64,000 nt of DNA from Arthrobacter sp. Leaf141. Its GTDB lineage: Bacteria; Actinomycetota; Actinomycetes; Actinomycetales; Micrococcaceae. The stretch covers positions 62,328 to 126,327 of the forward strand of contig NZ_LMOL01000004.1 in assembly GCF_001424565.1 (NCBI RefSeq), in the 5' to 3' direction. Position numbers and translations under genes: made by a program. Position 1 is the stretch's first letter. Each line of letters begins with the position of its first letter. Positions 7,453-15,349 of the stretch are shown here, in pieces. Below the pieces are notes generated by a model. That model was given only the letters and a program-made list of their open reading frames with translations. It made no database searches and was not told the origin of the DNA.

Positions 7453-9366
7453 ATGAGCATGGAACGGGTAGCCTGGGGCTCCCTTTACAACATCACCCGG
7501 GCCAAGAGCGGTTCCCAGCCGTTCTCCAAGGCAACCCTGAAGCGGGTCCTCGCGTTTGCCCGGCCCTACCGCGGCAAGCTGCTGGCCTTTGTGCTGCTGT
7601 CCGTGGCCATGGCCTTCCTGGGCGTCGCCACCCCCGTCCTGGCAGGGCAGGTGGTGGACACCATCGTGGCCAAGGCCGGCATTGACGAGGTCATCCGGCT
7701 GGCCGTTCTGATCGCCGTCGTGGCAGTCGCGGAGGCAGGCCTGGGCCTGGTGACCCGCTGGCTGTCCTCGGTGATCGGTGAAGGCGTCATTGTTGACCTG
7801 CGCACCAGGGTCTTTGACCACGTGCAGAAGATGCCCATCGCGTTCTTTACCCGGACCCGGACCGGAGCCCTGGTCAGCCGCCTGAACAATGACGTGATCG
7901 GCGCCCAGTCCGCCTTCGCCGGAACCCTGTCCGGGGTGGTCAGCAACGTGGTGGCGCTCATCCTTACCCTCATCGTGATGCTGGGCACCTCCTGGCAGGT
8001 GACGGTGCTGGCCATGATCCTGCTGCCCATCTTCCTGGTCCCGGCCCGCCGGATGGGCTCGCGCCTTGCCGACCTGCGCCGGGAAGCGGCGGAGCACAAC
8101 GCCGCGATGGGCACGCAGATGACCGAACGGTTCTCGGCCCCCGGCGCCACCCTGGTCAAGCTTTTTGGCCGGCCTGCCGACGAGTCCCGCGAGTTCGCCG
8201 TCCGCGCCGGCAGGGTGCGGGACATCGGCATCCGGACCGCCATGCTGCAGTTCACGTTTGTGACCGCCCTGACCCTGGTCTCGGCGCTGGCGCTGGCCCT
8301 GGTCTACGGAATGGGTGGCTGGCTGGCCATCGCGGGCCAGCTGGCACCCGGCGACGTGGTGGTGCTCGCGCTGCTCCTCACCCGGCTGTACGCCCCGCTG
8401 ACGTCCCTGTCCAACGCCCGGGTGGAGATCATGAGCGCGCTGGTCAGCTTCGAGCGGGTCTTCGAGATCCTGGACCTCAAGCCGTTGATCGCCGAGAAAC
8501 CGGACGCCGCGGCGGTTCCCGCCGGTCCGGTGGCCGTGGAATTCGACGACGTCCGCTTCGCCTACCCGTCCGCCGACAAGGTCTCGCTGGCCTCCCTCGA
8601 AGAGGTTGCCACCCTGGACACCCGCGGCGGCGAGGAGGTCCTGCACGGCATCAGCTTCCGGGTGGAACCCGGCCAGACCGTTGCCCTGGTGGGCTCCTCC
8701 GGTGCCGGCAAGTCCACCATCGCCCAGTTGCTGACCAGGCTGTACGACGTGGATTCCGGCGCCGTCAGGCTGGGCGGCGGGGCAGCCGGCTCCGGGCTGG
8801 ACGTCCGCGATGCCACCTTCGACTCGCTCCGGGACACCCTGGGCATGGTCACGCAGGACGGCCACCTCTTCCACGAGAGCATCGCGTCCAACCTGCGGCT
8901 GGCCCGCCCCGGCGCCACGGAGGAGGACATGTGGGAGGCCATCCGGCAGGCCCGGCTGGAAACGATGATCCGGTCCCTGCCGGACGGACTGGACACCGTG
9001 GTGGGGGAGCGCGGCTACCGGCTGTCCGGCGGCGAACGCCAGCGCCTCACCATCGCCCGGCTGCTGATAGCCCAGCCGCGCGTGGTGATCCTTGACGAGG
9101 CCACCGCAGCCCTGGACTCCACCAACGAGGCCGCGGTCCAGGCTGCGCTGGGTGCAGCCCTTGAAGGCCGCACTGCCGTGGTCATCGCCCACCGGCTGTC
9201 CACCATCCGTGCCGCCGACGCCATCCTGGTGGTGGAGGACGGCCGGATCGTGGAGCGGGGCACCCACACCGGCCTGCTCGCAGCCGACGGCCGGTACGCG
9301 GAGCTGTACCGGACCCAGTTCGCCGAAGCCACCGCAGTGGCGCAGGAAGCCGTCCCGGAGACGTAG
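7453..9366 (+). CDS. ABC exporter half-transporter (TMD-NBD)
   Basis: A 637-residue type IV ABC exporter half: an N-terminal membrane domain of six helices (about residues 30-340) and a C-terminal ATPase. Walker A is GSSGAGKST near residue 415, signature LSGGERQRL near 524 and Walker B VVILDEATAALD near 545, all canonical, so a homodimer is likely. The ATPase domain carries a short insertion after FAYPSADKVSLAS that is not in minimal family members. The ATG at 7453 is preceded by GGAG (7441-7444). The gene follows the ABC-F gene by 52 bp and may share its transcript, which would make a two-gene resistance unit. Substrate unknown. Confidence 0.9.
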   Translation: MSMERVAWGSLYNITRAKSGSQPFSKATLKRVLAFARPYRGKLLAFVLLSVAMAFLGVATPVLAGQVVDTIVAKAGIDEVIRLAVLIAVVAVAEAGLGLVTRWLSSVIGEGVIVDLRTRVFDHVQKMPIAFFTRTRTGALVSRLNNDVIGAQSAFAGTLSGVVSNVVALILTLIVMLGTSWQVTVLAMILLPIFLVPARRMGSRLADLRREAAEHNAAMGTQMTERFSAPGATLVKLFGRPADESREFAVRAGRVRDIGIRTAMLQFTFVTALTLVSALALALVYGMGGWLAIAGQLAPGDVVVLALLLTRLYAPLTSLSNARVEIMSALVSFERVFEILDLKPLIAEKPDAAAVPAGPVAVEFDDVRFAYPSADKVSLASLEEVATLDTRGGEEVLHGISFRVEPGQTVALVGSSGAGKSTIAQLLTRLYDVDSGAVRLGGGAAGSGLDVRDATFDSLRDTLGMVTQDGHLFHESIASNLRLARPGATEEDMWEAIRQARLETMIRSLPDGLDTVVGERGYRLSGGERQRLTIARLLIAQPRVVILDEATAALDSTNEAAVQAALGAALEGRTAVVIAHRLSTIRAADAILVVEDGRIVERGTHTGLLAADGRYAELYRTQFAEATAVAQEAVPET

Positions 9367-9370
9367 CAGG

Positions 9371-9778
9371 TTACCGGGCCGGGCCCGCGGCCAGTGCCGG
9401 CAGGATGTGGTCCGTGAGCAGCGGGGCCAGGTCCGCGGGCCAGGCCGCGGCCAGGTCCAGCCAGCGGATTTCCGCGATCTCGGCGGACGGGCTGGCCTGC
9501 CAGGTTCCCGGCGCCAGGAACACGGTGGCTTCGATGTCCGTGTCCGCCTCATTCGCGGCGTCGGCGATCCACACGCCCATGGGCTGCAGGAGCGCCGGGT
9601 CGATACCGATGCCCACTTCCTCGGCCAGTTCCCGGGCAGCGGCCTGGACCGCCGTCTCGCCGGCTTCGGGCTTGCCGCCGGGATGCATAAACATGCCGGT
9701 GCCGCGTTTCCGGACGGTCAGGAGCCGGCCGGCAGGATCAAAAACGCAGACGGCGGACACCACAATGCGGTGCTTCAT
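9371..9778 (-). CDS. Nudix hydrolase
   Basis: A compact 135-residue Nudix protein. The Nudix box reads GGKPEAGETAVQAAAR followed by ELAEEVGI, matching GX5EX7REUXEEXGU with all metal-binding glutamates present. The family hydrolyses nucleoside diphosphates linked to a second moiety; the substrate is not predictable from sequence. The ATG overlaps the stop of the DUF6314-like gene (ATGA), so the two are translationally coupled. The gene ends only 4 bp from the convergent ABC exporter. Confidence 0.9.
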   Translation of the reverse strand: MKHRIVVSAVCVFDPAGRLLTVRKRGTGMFMHPGGKPEAGETAVQAAARELAEEVGIGIDPALLQPMGVWIADAANEADTDIEATVFLAPGTWQASPSAEIAEIRWLDLAAAWPADLAPLLTDHILPALAAGPAR

Positions 9779-10254
9779 GCGTCCGTCCCCTGGCTGCGGT
9801 GCAGGCGCGAGGCGAGTTCCAGGTCCTTGCGGGGGCCGGTGATATCCCAGGTGTAACTGAACCGGTCAGCGTTTTCGTAGGCATACGCCACGCGGTATGC
9901 ATCGGGGTCGCACCAGTGGCTGGCCGCGTTGGCCTCCGGGGCAAAGCCCATCCGGTGGAAAGGCCTGCCGTCCGGGAAAAACACGTCCAGCGCGTCGGCC
10001 CGGCCGGCGGGGCGCAGGAGGTACTCCCGCGAGGCGGGGCCCACGAAGGAAGGCCAGCGCATGGTGCCTTCTTCCCGGAGGGCCAGGCCGCCGTCGGGCG
10101 TGGGACTGAAGCGGACGACGCCGGCGAAGGTTCCGCGGGTGCCTGCTGCACGGTCCAGGAGGTCCCTTTCCACCACCCAGGTGCCGGTAACCGGGCTGGC
10201 CGGGCCACCCAGGAGGTAGGCGCGGAGATCAAACTCCGGAGGCAGTTCATTCAA
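9775..10254 (-). CDS. DUF6314-like protein starting directly behind a tRNA gene
   Basis: A 159-residue soluble protein with an N-terminal DLRAYLLGG, TWVVERDLLDRAAG and a C-terminal WDITGPRKDLELASRLHR, the pattern I associate with DUF6314, a family of unknown function. The longest frame starts at TTG 10254, one base after the last base of tRNA-Arg. No other ATG, GTG or TTG lies before the conserved N-terminal segment. It probably belongs to the tRNA transcript and continues into the Nudix gene by a 4-bp overlap. Function unknown. Confidence 0.75.
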   Translation of the reverse strand: MNELPPEFDLRAYLLGGPASPVTGTWVVERDLLDRAAGTRGTFAGVVRFSPTPDGGLALREEGTMRWPSFVGPASREYLLRPAGRADALDVFFPDGRPFHRMGFAPEANAASHWCDPDAYRVAYAYENADRFSYTWDITGPRKDLELASRLHRSQGTDA

Positions 10255-10255
10255 G

Positions 10256-10328
10256 TGCCCTCGATTGGAATCGAACCAACGACACCGGCTTTAGGAGAGC
10301 CGTGCTCTATCCACTGAGCTACGAGGGC
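10256..10328 (-). tRNA. tRNA-Arg(CCT)
   Basis: The minus strand reads GCCCTCG ... CGAGGGC for the 7-bp acceptor stem, with D-arm AGCTCAGTGGATAGAGC and T-arm GTTCGATTCCAATC. The anticodon arm CGGCT-CTCCTAA-AGCCG gives anticodon CCT, which decodes AGG. The discriminator base is A at 10256 and no CCA is encoded. It is followed one base later by a TTG start codon. Confidence 0.97.
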
Positions 10329-10409
10329 GGGCGTTCCGTGAACCGCGAGGCAGTCCGGCCGGACACGGATACAAGCATACAAGGTGCGGAGCCGTACTAC
10401 GCTCAAGGC

Positions 10410-11153
10410 ATGAATTCCGCCCCGTCCGCCGCGCCCGCGGCAGCCTTGGTTCCGGACACCGCCGCCACCCGCCAGTACGTGGGCGCGTGGGCGGTGCTGA
10501 GCGTCCTGCAGTATTTCGCCGCCGAAGCGGCGGTGATCGCCGCGTGGGCGGGACCGTTGCCCTATGACCTGCGGACCGGCTACATCAGCGACCTCGGCGC
10601 GCTGCACTGCGGTGTGTACGACGGGCGGGACGTCTGTTCGCCCCTGAACTGGCTGATGAACGCTTCCTTTGTGGTCCAGGGGCTGGGCATGGTGCTGGGC
10701 GCCATCCTGCTCACCTCCGGGCTGCTGTGCGTAGCGGCCCGGCCCGGGGCCCGCGTTGAGCCGGGCCGACGCGCACCCTGGCGGGCTGCCATCGCCGTGC
10801 GCCTGCTGACGGGCGCAGCCGGTGTGGGCACCGTGGTGGTGGGGCTGGTGCCCGAGGACGCAGGATCCGCGTGGCACTACATCGGCGCTGTGGTGTATTT
10901 TTTGGCCGGGGCGGCGGCCCTGCTGGTCCTGGGCGGACTGTGGCTGCGGAAAACAGCCATGGCCTGGTTCATCCTCGCCTGCGGCGCGGTGTCCCTTGCC
11001 GCGCTGGCGACGGGCGGACTTACCGGCATGGACGTGCCCGAGCCGGGAACCCTGGAACGGCTGATGGGCTATCCGGTGACAATGGGCATTGCCACGGCAG
11101 GCCTGGTCATCGCGCGGCGGGTCCACCGCCAGCGCAAGCAGCTGCGGGGTTAG
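10410..11153 (+). CDS. DUF998-type membrane protein
   Basis: A 247-residue protein with about six to seven membrane spans. The pattern PYDLRTGYISDLGALHCG and DVCSPLNWLMNASFVVQGLGM resembles the DUF998 membrane family, whose function is unknown. The ATG at 10410 lies 9 bases after a TANNNT-type -10 (TACTAC, 10395-10400) with no spaced Shine-Dalgarno, so a leaderless or near-leaderless transcript is likely. Its stop overlaps the convergent gene's stop within TTAG (11150-11153). Confidence 0.8.
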   Translation: MNSAPSAAPAAALVPDTAATRQYVGAWAVLSVLQYFAAEAAVIAAWAGPLPYDLRTGYISDLGALHCGVYDGRDVCSPLNWLMNASFVVQGLGMVLGAILLTSGLLCVAARPGARVEPGRRAPWRAAIAVRLLTGAAGVGTVVVGLVPEDAGSAWHYIGAVVYFLAGAAALLVLGGLWLRKTAMAWFILACGAVSLAALATGGLTGMDVPEPGTLERLMGYPVTMGIATAGLVIARRVHRQRKQLRG

Positions 11154-11779
11154 GCTGCGGTCTTGCGCTTCCGGGTCCGCAGCACCACTGCTGCACCACC
11201 GGCCAGCAGGCTGAGGACCAGCAGCACCCAGCCCGCCACGGTGAGAACCGAGGCGAGGGCCACCTGCCCGGGGTCGGCTGGTTCCGTGGCCAATATGCCG
11301 TCAATGGCCACGTTGGCCCAGAGCCGGACCACCACAAACAGCAGCGGCAGGGCCCAAAGCGCCCACCGGAGGGCCTTACGGGCAACGTTGGTGCCGATCA
11401 GCAGCAGCCACGTAAACCCGAAAATCAGGGGAAACAGGGTGCCGGCAGTCTTGTGGACGTAGTTCAACTGCCCGCGGGCGTCGTCATTCATCACACTGTG
11501 CAGCCGGTCGATGTACGCGGGATCAAAACCGCCCACCAGCGAGTCGGGCATCGCCAGGCCAACGGTCAGCTGGCGGAGCTGGTCGAGGGTCAGCAGGTGC
11601 ACGTACCAGAACAGGAAAAGGCTGGCCACCACGCCCGCGATCAGGATCAGGTTGGTGTTGTTCTGCGCCTTCTCCGGCGTCCGGGAGGTGGTGGGGTTCA
11701 GCACCGGCGGGAGCCGGTGCTGCGGCACCACCGCTTTGGATCCGTGCTTCCTGATGCGCTGGGCGGGGGTTTTGGCCAT
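11150..11779 (-). CDS. Membrane protein of unknown function, leaderless start
   Basis: A 209-residue protein with a basic N-terminus (MAKTPAQRIRKHGSK), about five membrane segments and a basic tail RTRKRKTAA. No domain is recognised. The ATG at 11779 sits 6 bases after GATAAT (11786-11791, this strand), the spacing of an actinobacterial leaderless promoter. It is divergent from the inositol-phosphatase-like gene and convergent, with overlapping stops, to the DUF998-type gene. Confidence 0.75.
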   Translation of the reverse strand: MAKTPAQRIRKHGSKAVVPQHRLPPVLNPTTSRTPEKAQNNTNLILIAGVVASLFLFWYVHLLTLDQLRQLTVGLAMPDSLVGGFDPAYIDRLHSVMNDDARGQLNYVHKTAGTLFPLIFGFTWLLLIGTNVARKALRWALWALPLLFVVVRLWANVAIDGILATEPADPGQVALASVLTVAGWVLLVLSLLAGGAAVVLRTRKRKTAA

Positions 11780-11811
11780 AACCCCATTATCCCGCCCCAT
11801 AAACTGAAACC
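11780..11811. promoter_or_regulatory. Compact divergent leaderless promoters
   Basis: Only 32 bases separate two divergent ATGs. Each has a -10 element ending 6 bases before its start codon: GATAAT on the minus strand (11786-11791) and TAAACT on the plus strand (11800-11805). Neither gene has a Shine-Dalgarno, so both transcripts probably begin at or near their start codon. Confidence 0.6.
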
Positions 11812-12642
11812 ATGACCATTGGCAGGCACAGCGCCGTTGAACTTGACCCCGCATTGGACGATTACCAGCTGGCGGCAGCCCTGGTCCGGGAAGCCGGAAT
11901 CCTTGCGTTGCTGATGCGGATGGCCGGGCTCCAGTCGCAGCAGAAGACCTCCGTCTCGGACGTGGTGACCGCAGCGGACCACGCCGCGGAGGCCTATGTG
12001 CTGGGGCAGCTGCAGCGCTGCCGGCCCCAGGACGGGATCCTGGGGGAGGAAGGCGCCTCCGTGCCGGGCACCAGCGGCCGGACCTGGGTGATCGACCCCG
12101 TGGACGGCACGTACAACTTCCTGCACGGCTCCACTTACTGGTGCTCCGCCATCGCGCTGAAGGACTCCTCCGACGTGGTGTTGGGCGCCATCTTCCAGCC
12201 TGAGGAGGACAAGTTGTGGCTGGGCGGCACTGCGCGCCCGGCCACCCTGAACGGCGAGGTCCTGACCGTGTTCCGGGACAACGGCGGACAGCGCAACGCC
12301 ACGCCGGCAGCCGAACTCGGCGCCGCCACCTACATCCACCCCAACTGGCTGATGGACCCCATGTGCGCCATGCCCTGGCACGCTGCCGCCACCACCGCCG
12401 CTGCCCTCCGCATGCTGGGGTCCGGGTCCTGCGACCTGGGCCGCGTGGCCGACGGGCAGCTGGGGTGCTGGTTCCAGCACAGCTGCCCGGAGTGGGACTG
12501 GCTGCCCGGAAAGGCGATTGTCCGCGCGGCCGGCGGGGCCGTGGACACCGTCCGGGTCAACGGGCTGGAATGGTTTGTGGCAGGCGGAACGACGGCGGTC
12601 CGCGAGCTGCGTGCGGCCCTCGAGTCCGCGTCGGTGGCCTAG
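11812..12642 (+). CDS. Inositol monophosphatase family phosphatase
   Basis: A 276-residue Mg-dependent phosphatase of the IMPase/FBPase/HisN superfamily. The metal-binding motifs are EEGAS (residues 77-81), WVIDPVDGTYNFLHG and CPEWDWLPGKAIVRAAGG, which hold the catalytic acids. Family members act on inositol-1-phosphate, histidinol phosphate or related sugar phosphates; these motifs do not separate the options. It starts with a likely leaderless ATG. It lies 9 kb from the inositol catabolic genes and does not appear to be in their operon. Confidence 0.88.
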   Translation: MTIGRHSAVELDPALDDYQLAAALVREAGILALLMRMAGLQSQQKTSVSDVVTAADHAAEAYVLGQLQRCRPQDGILGEEGASVPGTSGRTWVIDPVDGTYNFLHGSTYWCSAIALKDSSDVVLGAIFQPEEDKLWLGGTARPATLNGEVLTVFRDNGGQRNATPAAELGAATYIHPNWLMDPMCAMPWHAAATTAAALRMLGSGSCDLGRVADGQLGCWFQHSCPEWDWLPGKAIVRAAGGAVDTVRVNGLEWFVAGGTTAVRELRAALESASVA

Positions 12643-12702
12643 CCGGGGTCCCGTTCCGGCCGCGTCATCCACAGGCTGGAAGTGGGTGTCAGTCCCACCG
12701 CC

Positions 12703-12708
12703 TAGACT
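12703..12708 (+). promoter_or_regulatory. -10 element of pcrA
   Basis: TAGACT (12703-12708) ends 10 bases before the pcrA ATG, giving a 5' leader of only a few bases. No good -35 is visible, as is usual for many actinobacterial promoters. Confidence 0.45.
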
Positions 12709-12718
12709 TGTAGGCACC

Positions 12719-15232
12719 ATGGATATGTTGTTTGACCCCTACTCCGACGGACCTTTCAAGGCCGCCCCCGCAGCGCCAACCCACACCAGGGCGGTCCCCG
12801 AAGGGACGTCCACGGTGGCCGGACCGGGCGGTAGCCTGCCCGCCGGAGACCGGCACAACGCCGGCGGCAACGCGGCCGGGCAGCGCCACGGACACCACGG
12901 CCTGGACCCAGCCAAGCTGCTGGAAGGGCTGAACCCGGAGCAGGACGAAGCCGTCAGGCACGCCGGGTCGGCGCTGCTGATCGTGGCTGGTGCCGGGTCC
13001 GGCAAAACCCGCGTGCTCAGCAACAGGATCGCCTACCTGATCGCCACGGGCCGGGCCCACCACGGCGAGATCCTGGCCATCACCTTCACCAACAAAGCTG
13101 CCGCCGAAATGCGCGAACGCATCGAAGTGCTGGTGGGCGGCCGCGCCAAGATCATGTGGATCTCCACGTTCCATTCCTCCTGCGTGCGGATCCTCCGGCA
13201 GGAGGCGGCCAACGTGGGCCTCAAATCCAACTTCTCCATCTACGACTCCGCGGATTCCCTCCGCCTGGTCACGCAGGTGTCCAAGGCGCACGACCTCGAT
13301 CCCAAGAAGTTCGCGCCCAAAGCCATCCAGCACAAAATCTCCGCGCTGAAGAACGAACTCATCGACGCCGATTCGTATGCTTCCGACGCCAACCACAACG
13401 ACCCCTTTGAACGTGCCGTTGCGGACGTCTACAAGGGCTACACGCAGCGGTTGCGCCAAGCCAACGCCATGGACTTCGATGACCTCATCGCCGAGACCGT
13501 CTTTATGTTCCGGGCCTTCCCGGCGCTCGCCGACTCCTACCGCCGAAGGTTCCGGCATGTCCTGGTGGACGAATACCAGGACACCAACCACGCCCAGTAC
13601 GCCCTGGTCCGGGAAATCGTGGGTGAGGGCCCGGGAGCGTCCGAACTCACCGTCGTCGGCGATTCCGACCAGTCCATCTACGCCTTCCGCGGCGCCGACA
13701 TCCGCAACATCGTGGAGTTCGAGAAGGACTACCCGCAGGCCCGGACCATCAAGCTGGAGCAGAACTACCGCTCCACCCAGAACATCCTCAGCGCGGCCAA
13801 CTCGGTGATCTCCCGCAACCCCAACCGGCCGGACAAAAAACTGTGGACCGCTGAAGGCGAAGGCCACAAAATCATCGGCTACGTGGGCGAAAACGAACAC
13901 GCCGAGGCCCAGTTCATCGCCAAGGAGATCGACCGGCTCCAGGACGAGGACAACCTCCGCCCCGGCGATGTCGCCATTTTCTACCGCACCAACGCCCAGT
14001 CCCGGTCCATCGAGGATGTCCTGGTCAGGGTGGGCCTGCCGTACAAAGTGGTGGGCGGAACCCGCTTCTACGAGCGCAAGGAAATCAAGGACGCCCTGGC
14101 CTACCTCCGCGTCCTGGTGAACCCGGACGACGACGTCAACCTCCGCCGGGTGCTCAACGAACCCAAACGCGGCATCGGCGACCGCGCGGAAGGGGCGGTG
14201 GCGGCCCTCGCCAGCCGCGAACGCATCTCGTTCATGGCCGCAGCCCGCCGCGCCGAACAGGCCCCCGCCATGGCCACCCGCTCTGTCAACGCCGTGCTGG
14301 GGTTTGTGAAACTCCTGGACGACCTCGCCGAGGTGGCCGCCGGCTCCGGCGCCGCAGCAGCCCTCGAAGCTGTCCTGGAACAGACCGGCTACCTGGCAAC
14401 CCTGCGCGCCAGCACCGATCCGCAGGACGAGTCCAGGGTGGAAAACCTCGCCGAACTGGTGGCCGTGGTGCGCGAATACGAACAGGAAAACCCGGAAGGC
14501 TCCCTGGGCGCCTTCCTGGAACAGGTTTCCCTCGTGGCGGACGCGGACCAGATCCCGGACGCGCCCGGTGCCGACATCGACGCCGCCGTGGCCGAGGCCA
14601 AACGCCTGGGCGTGGTGACCCTCATGACCCTCCACACGGCCAAGGGGCTCGAGTTCCCGGTGGTCTTCCTGACCGGTATGGAGCACGGCCTCTTCCCGCA
14701 CCAGCGCTCCGCCACCGACCCCAAGGAGTTGGCCGAGGAACGCCGGCTGGCCTACGTGGGCCTCACCCGGGCCCGCAAGCGCCTGTACGTGACCCGGTCG
14801 GAGGTCCGCAGCATGTGGGGCCAAAGCCAGTACAACCCCGCCAGCCAGTTCCTGGAGGAAATCCCCGCCGACCTCGTTGACTGGAAGCGGGAAGGAAGCA
14901 GCAGGCAATCCTTCGTCAGCGGCGGAGCCATCGGCTCGGGGCGCTACAACGGCTCGTTCTGGGGCGCCGGGACGTCCCGCGGGGCCGCCGCCGACTCTTC
15001 GGCAGGGTTCAATGCCGATGTTCCCGCGATCATCGCGAAAAACCGGGTGCAGCCGCAAAAGGAAGTCATCGCCGTCAGTGTGGGGGACAAGGTCAACCAC
15101 ACCAGCTTCGGCAACGGCACGGTCCTGGCCCTGGAAGGAACAGGGGATAAAACCGTTGCCAAGGTGAAGTTTGACGTCGGCGAGAAGCGGTTGCTGCTCC
15201 GCTACGCGCCACTGACCAAACTGGACGCGTAG
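12719..15232 (+). CDS. pcrA: ATP-dependent DNA helicase PcrA/UvrD
   Basis: An 837-residue superfamily 1A 3'-5' helicase for nucleotide excision repair and removal of stalled complexes. The N-terminal 65 residues are low-complexity. The motor then begins at GLNPEQDEAVRHAGS (Q-motif), with Walker A VAGAGSGKTRV near residue 90, VDEYQDTN (motif II), GDSDQSIYAFRGAD (III), LEQNYRST (IV), TLHTAKGLEFPVVFLTGMEH (V) and YVGLTRARKRLY (VI). The C-terminal VGDKVNHTSFGNGTVLALEG is the Tudor-like RNA polymerase-binding fold typical of PcrA. All motifs are intact and the length is normal. The ATG at 12719 follows a TAGACT box. Confidence 0.96.
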   Translation: MDMLFDPYSDGPFKAAPAAPTHTRAVPEGTSTVAGPGGSLPAGDRHNAGGNAAGQRHGHHGLDPAKLLEGLNPEQDEAVRHAGSALLIVAGAGSGKTRVLSNRIAYLIATGRAHHGEILAITFTNKAAAEMRERIEVLVGGRAKIMWISTFHSSCVRILRQEAANVGLKSNFSIYDSADSLRLVTQVSKAHDLDPKKFAPKAIQHKISALKNELIDADSYASDANHNDPFERAVADVYKGYTQRLRQANAMDFDDLIAETVFMFRAFPALADSYRRRFRHVLVDEYQDTNHAQYALVREIVGEGPGASELTVVGDSDQSIYAFRGADIRNIVEFEKDYPQARTIKLEQNYRSTQNILSAANSVISRNPNRPDKKLWTAEGEGHKIIGYVGENEHAEAQFIAKEIDRLQDEDNLRPGDVAIFYRTNAQSRSIEDVLVRVGLPYKVVGGTRFYERKEIKDALAYLRVLVNPDDDVNLRRVLNEPKRGIGDRAEGAVAALASRERISFMAAARRAEQAPAMATRSVNAVLGFVKLLDDLAEVAAGSGAAAALEAVLEQTGYLATLRASTDPQDESRVENLAELVAVVREYEQENPEGSLGAFLEQVSLVADADQIPDAPGADIDAAVAEAKRLGVVTLMTLHTAKGLEFPVVFLTGMEHGLFPHQRSATDPKELAEERRLAYVGLTRARKRLYVTRSEVRSMWGQSQYNPASQFLEEIPADLVDWKREGSSRQSFVSGGAIGSGRYNGSFWGAGTSRGAAADSSAGFNADVPAIIAKNRVQPQKEVIAVSVGDKVNHTSFGNGTVLALEGTGDKTVAKVKFDVGEKRLLLRYAPLTKLDA

Positions 15233-15258
15233 GCTCCCGCGCCGCCGGGTTGGCAGCC

Positions 15259-15287
15259 TTGTCCGGCCGCGCAGGCAGCGCTATTCT
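15259..15287 (+). promoter_or_regulatory. Promoter of the glycosyltransferase gene
   Basis: TTGTCC (15259-15264), a 17-base spacer and TATTCT (15282-15287) form a good housekeeping-type promoter about 60 bases before the ATG. Confidence 0.6.
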
Positions 15288-15349
15288 TCAGGAACCGGCG
15301 CCGCCACAGCACTTCGGCGCGGGATTTCGGCTCACAACGGAGCGGGACG

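Noticed and set aside
5586..7460. A 624-codon minus-strand frame opposite the ABC-F gene
   Set aside because: Composition is that of an antisense shadow and the plus-strand gene has both ABC domains intact.
11812..12642. The IMPase-family gene as part of the inositol catabolic regulon
   Set aside because: It lies 9 kb away, has a leaderless promoter without the 14-mer operator, and its family has several non-inositol substrates.
12689..15100. An 803-codon open frame antisense to pcrA
   Set aside because: Shadow frame opposite a complete helicase with all motifs; no ribosome binding site or homology pattern.
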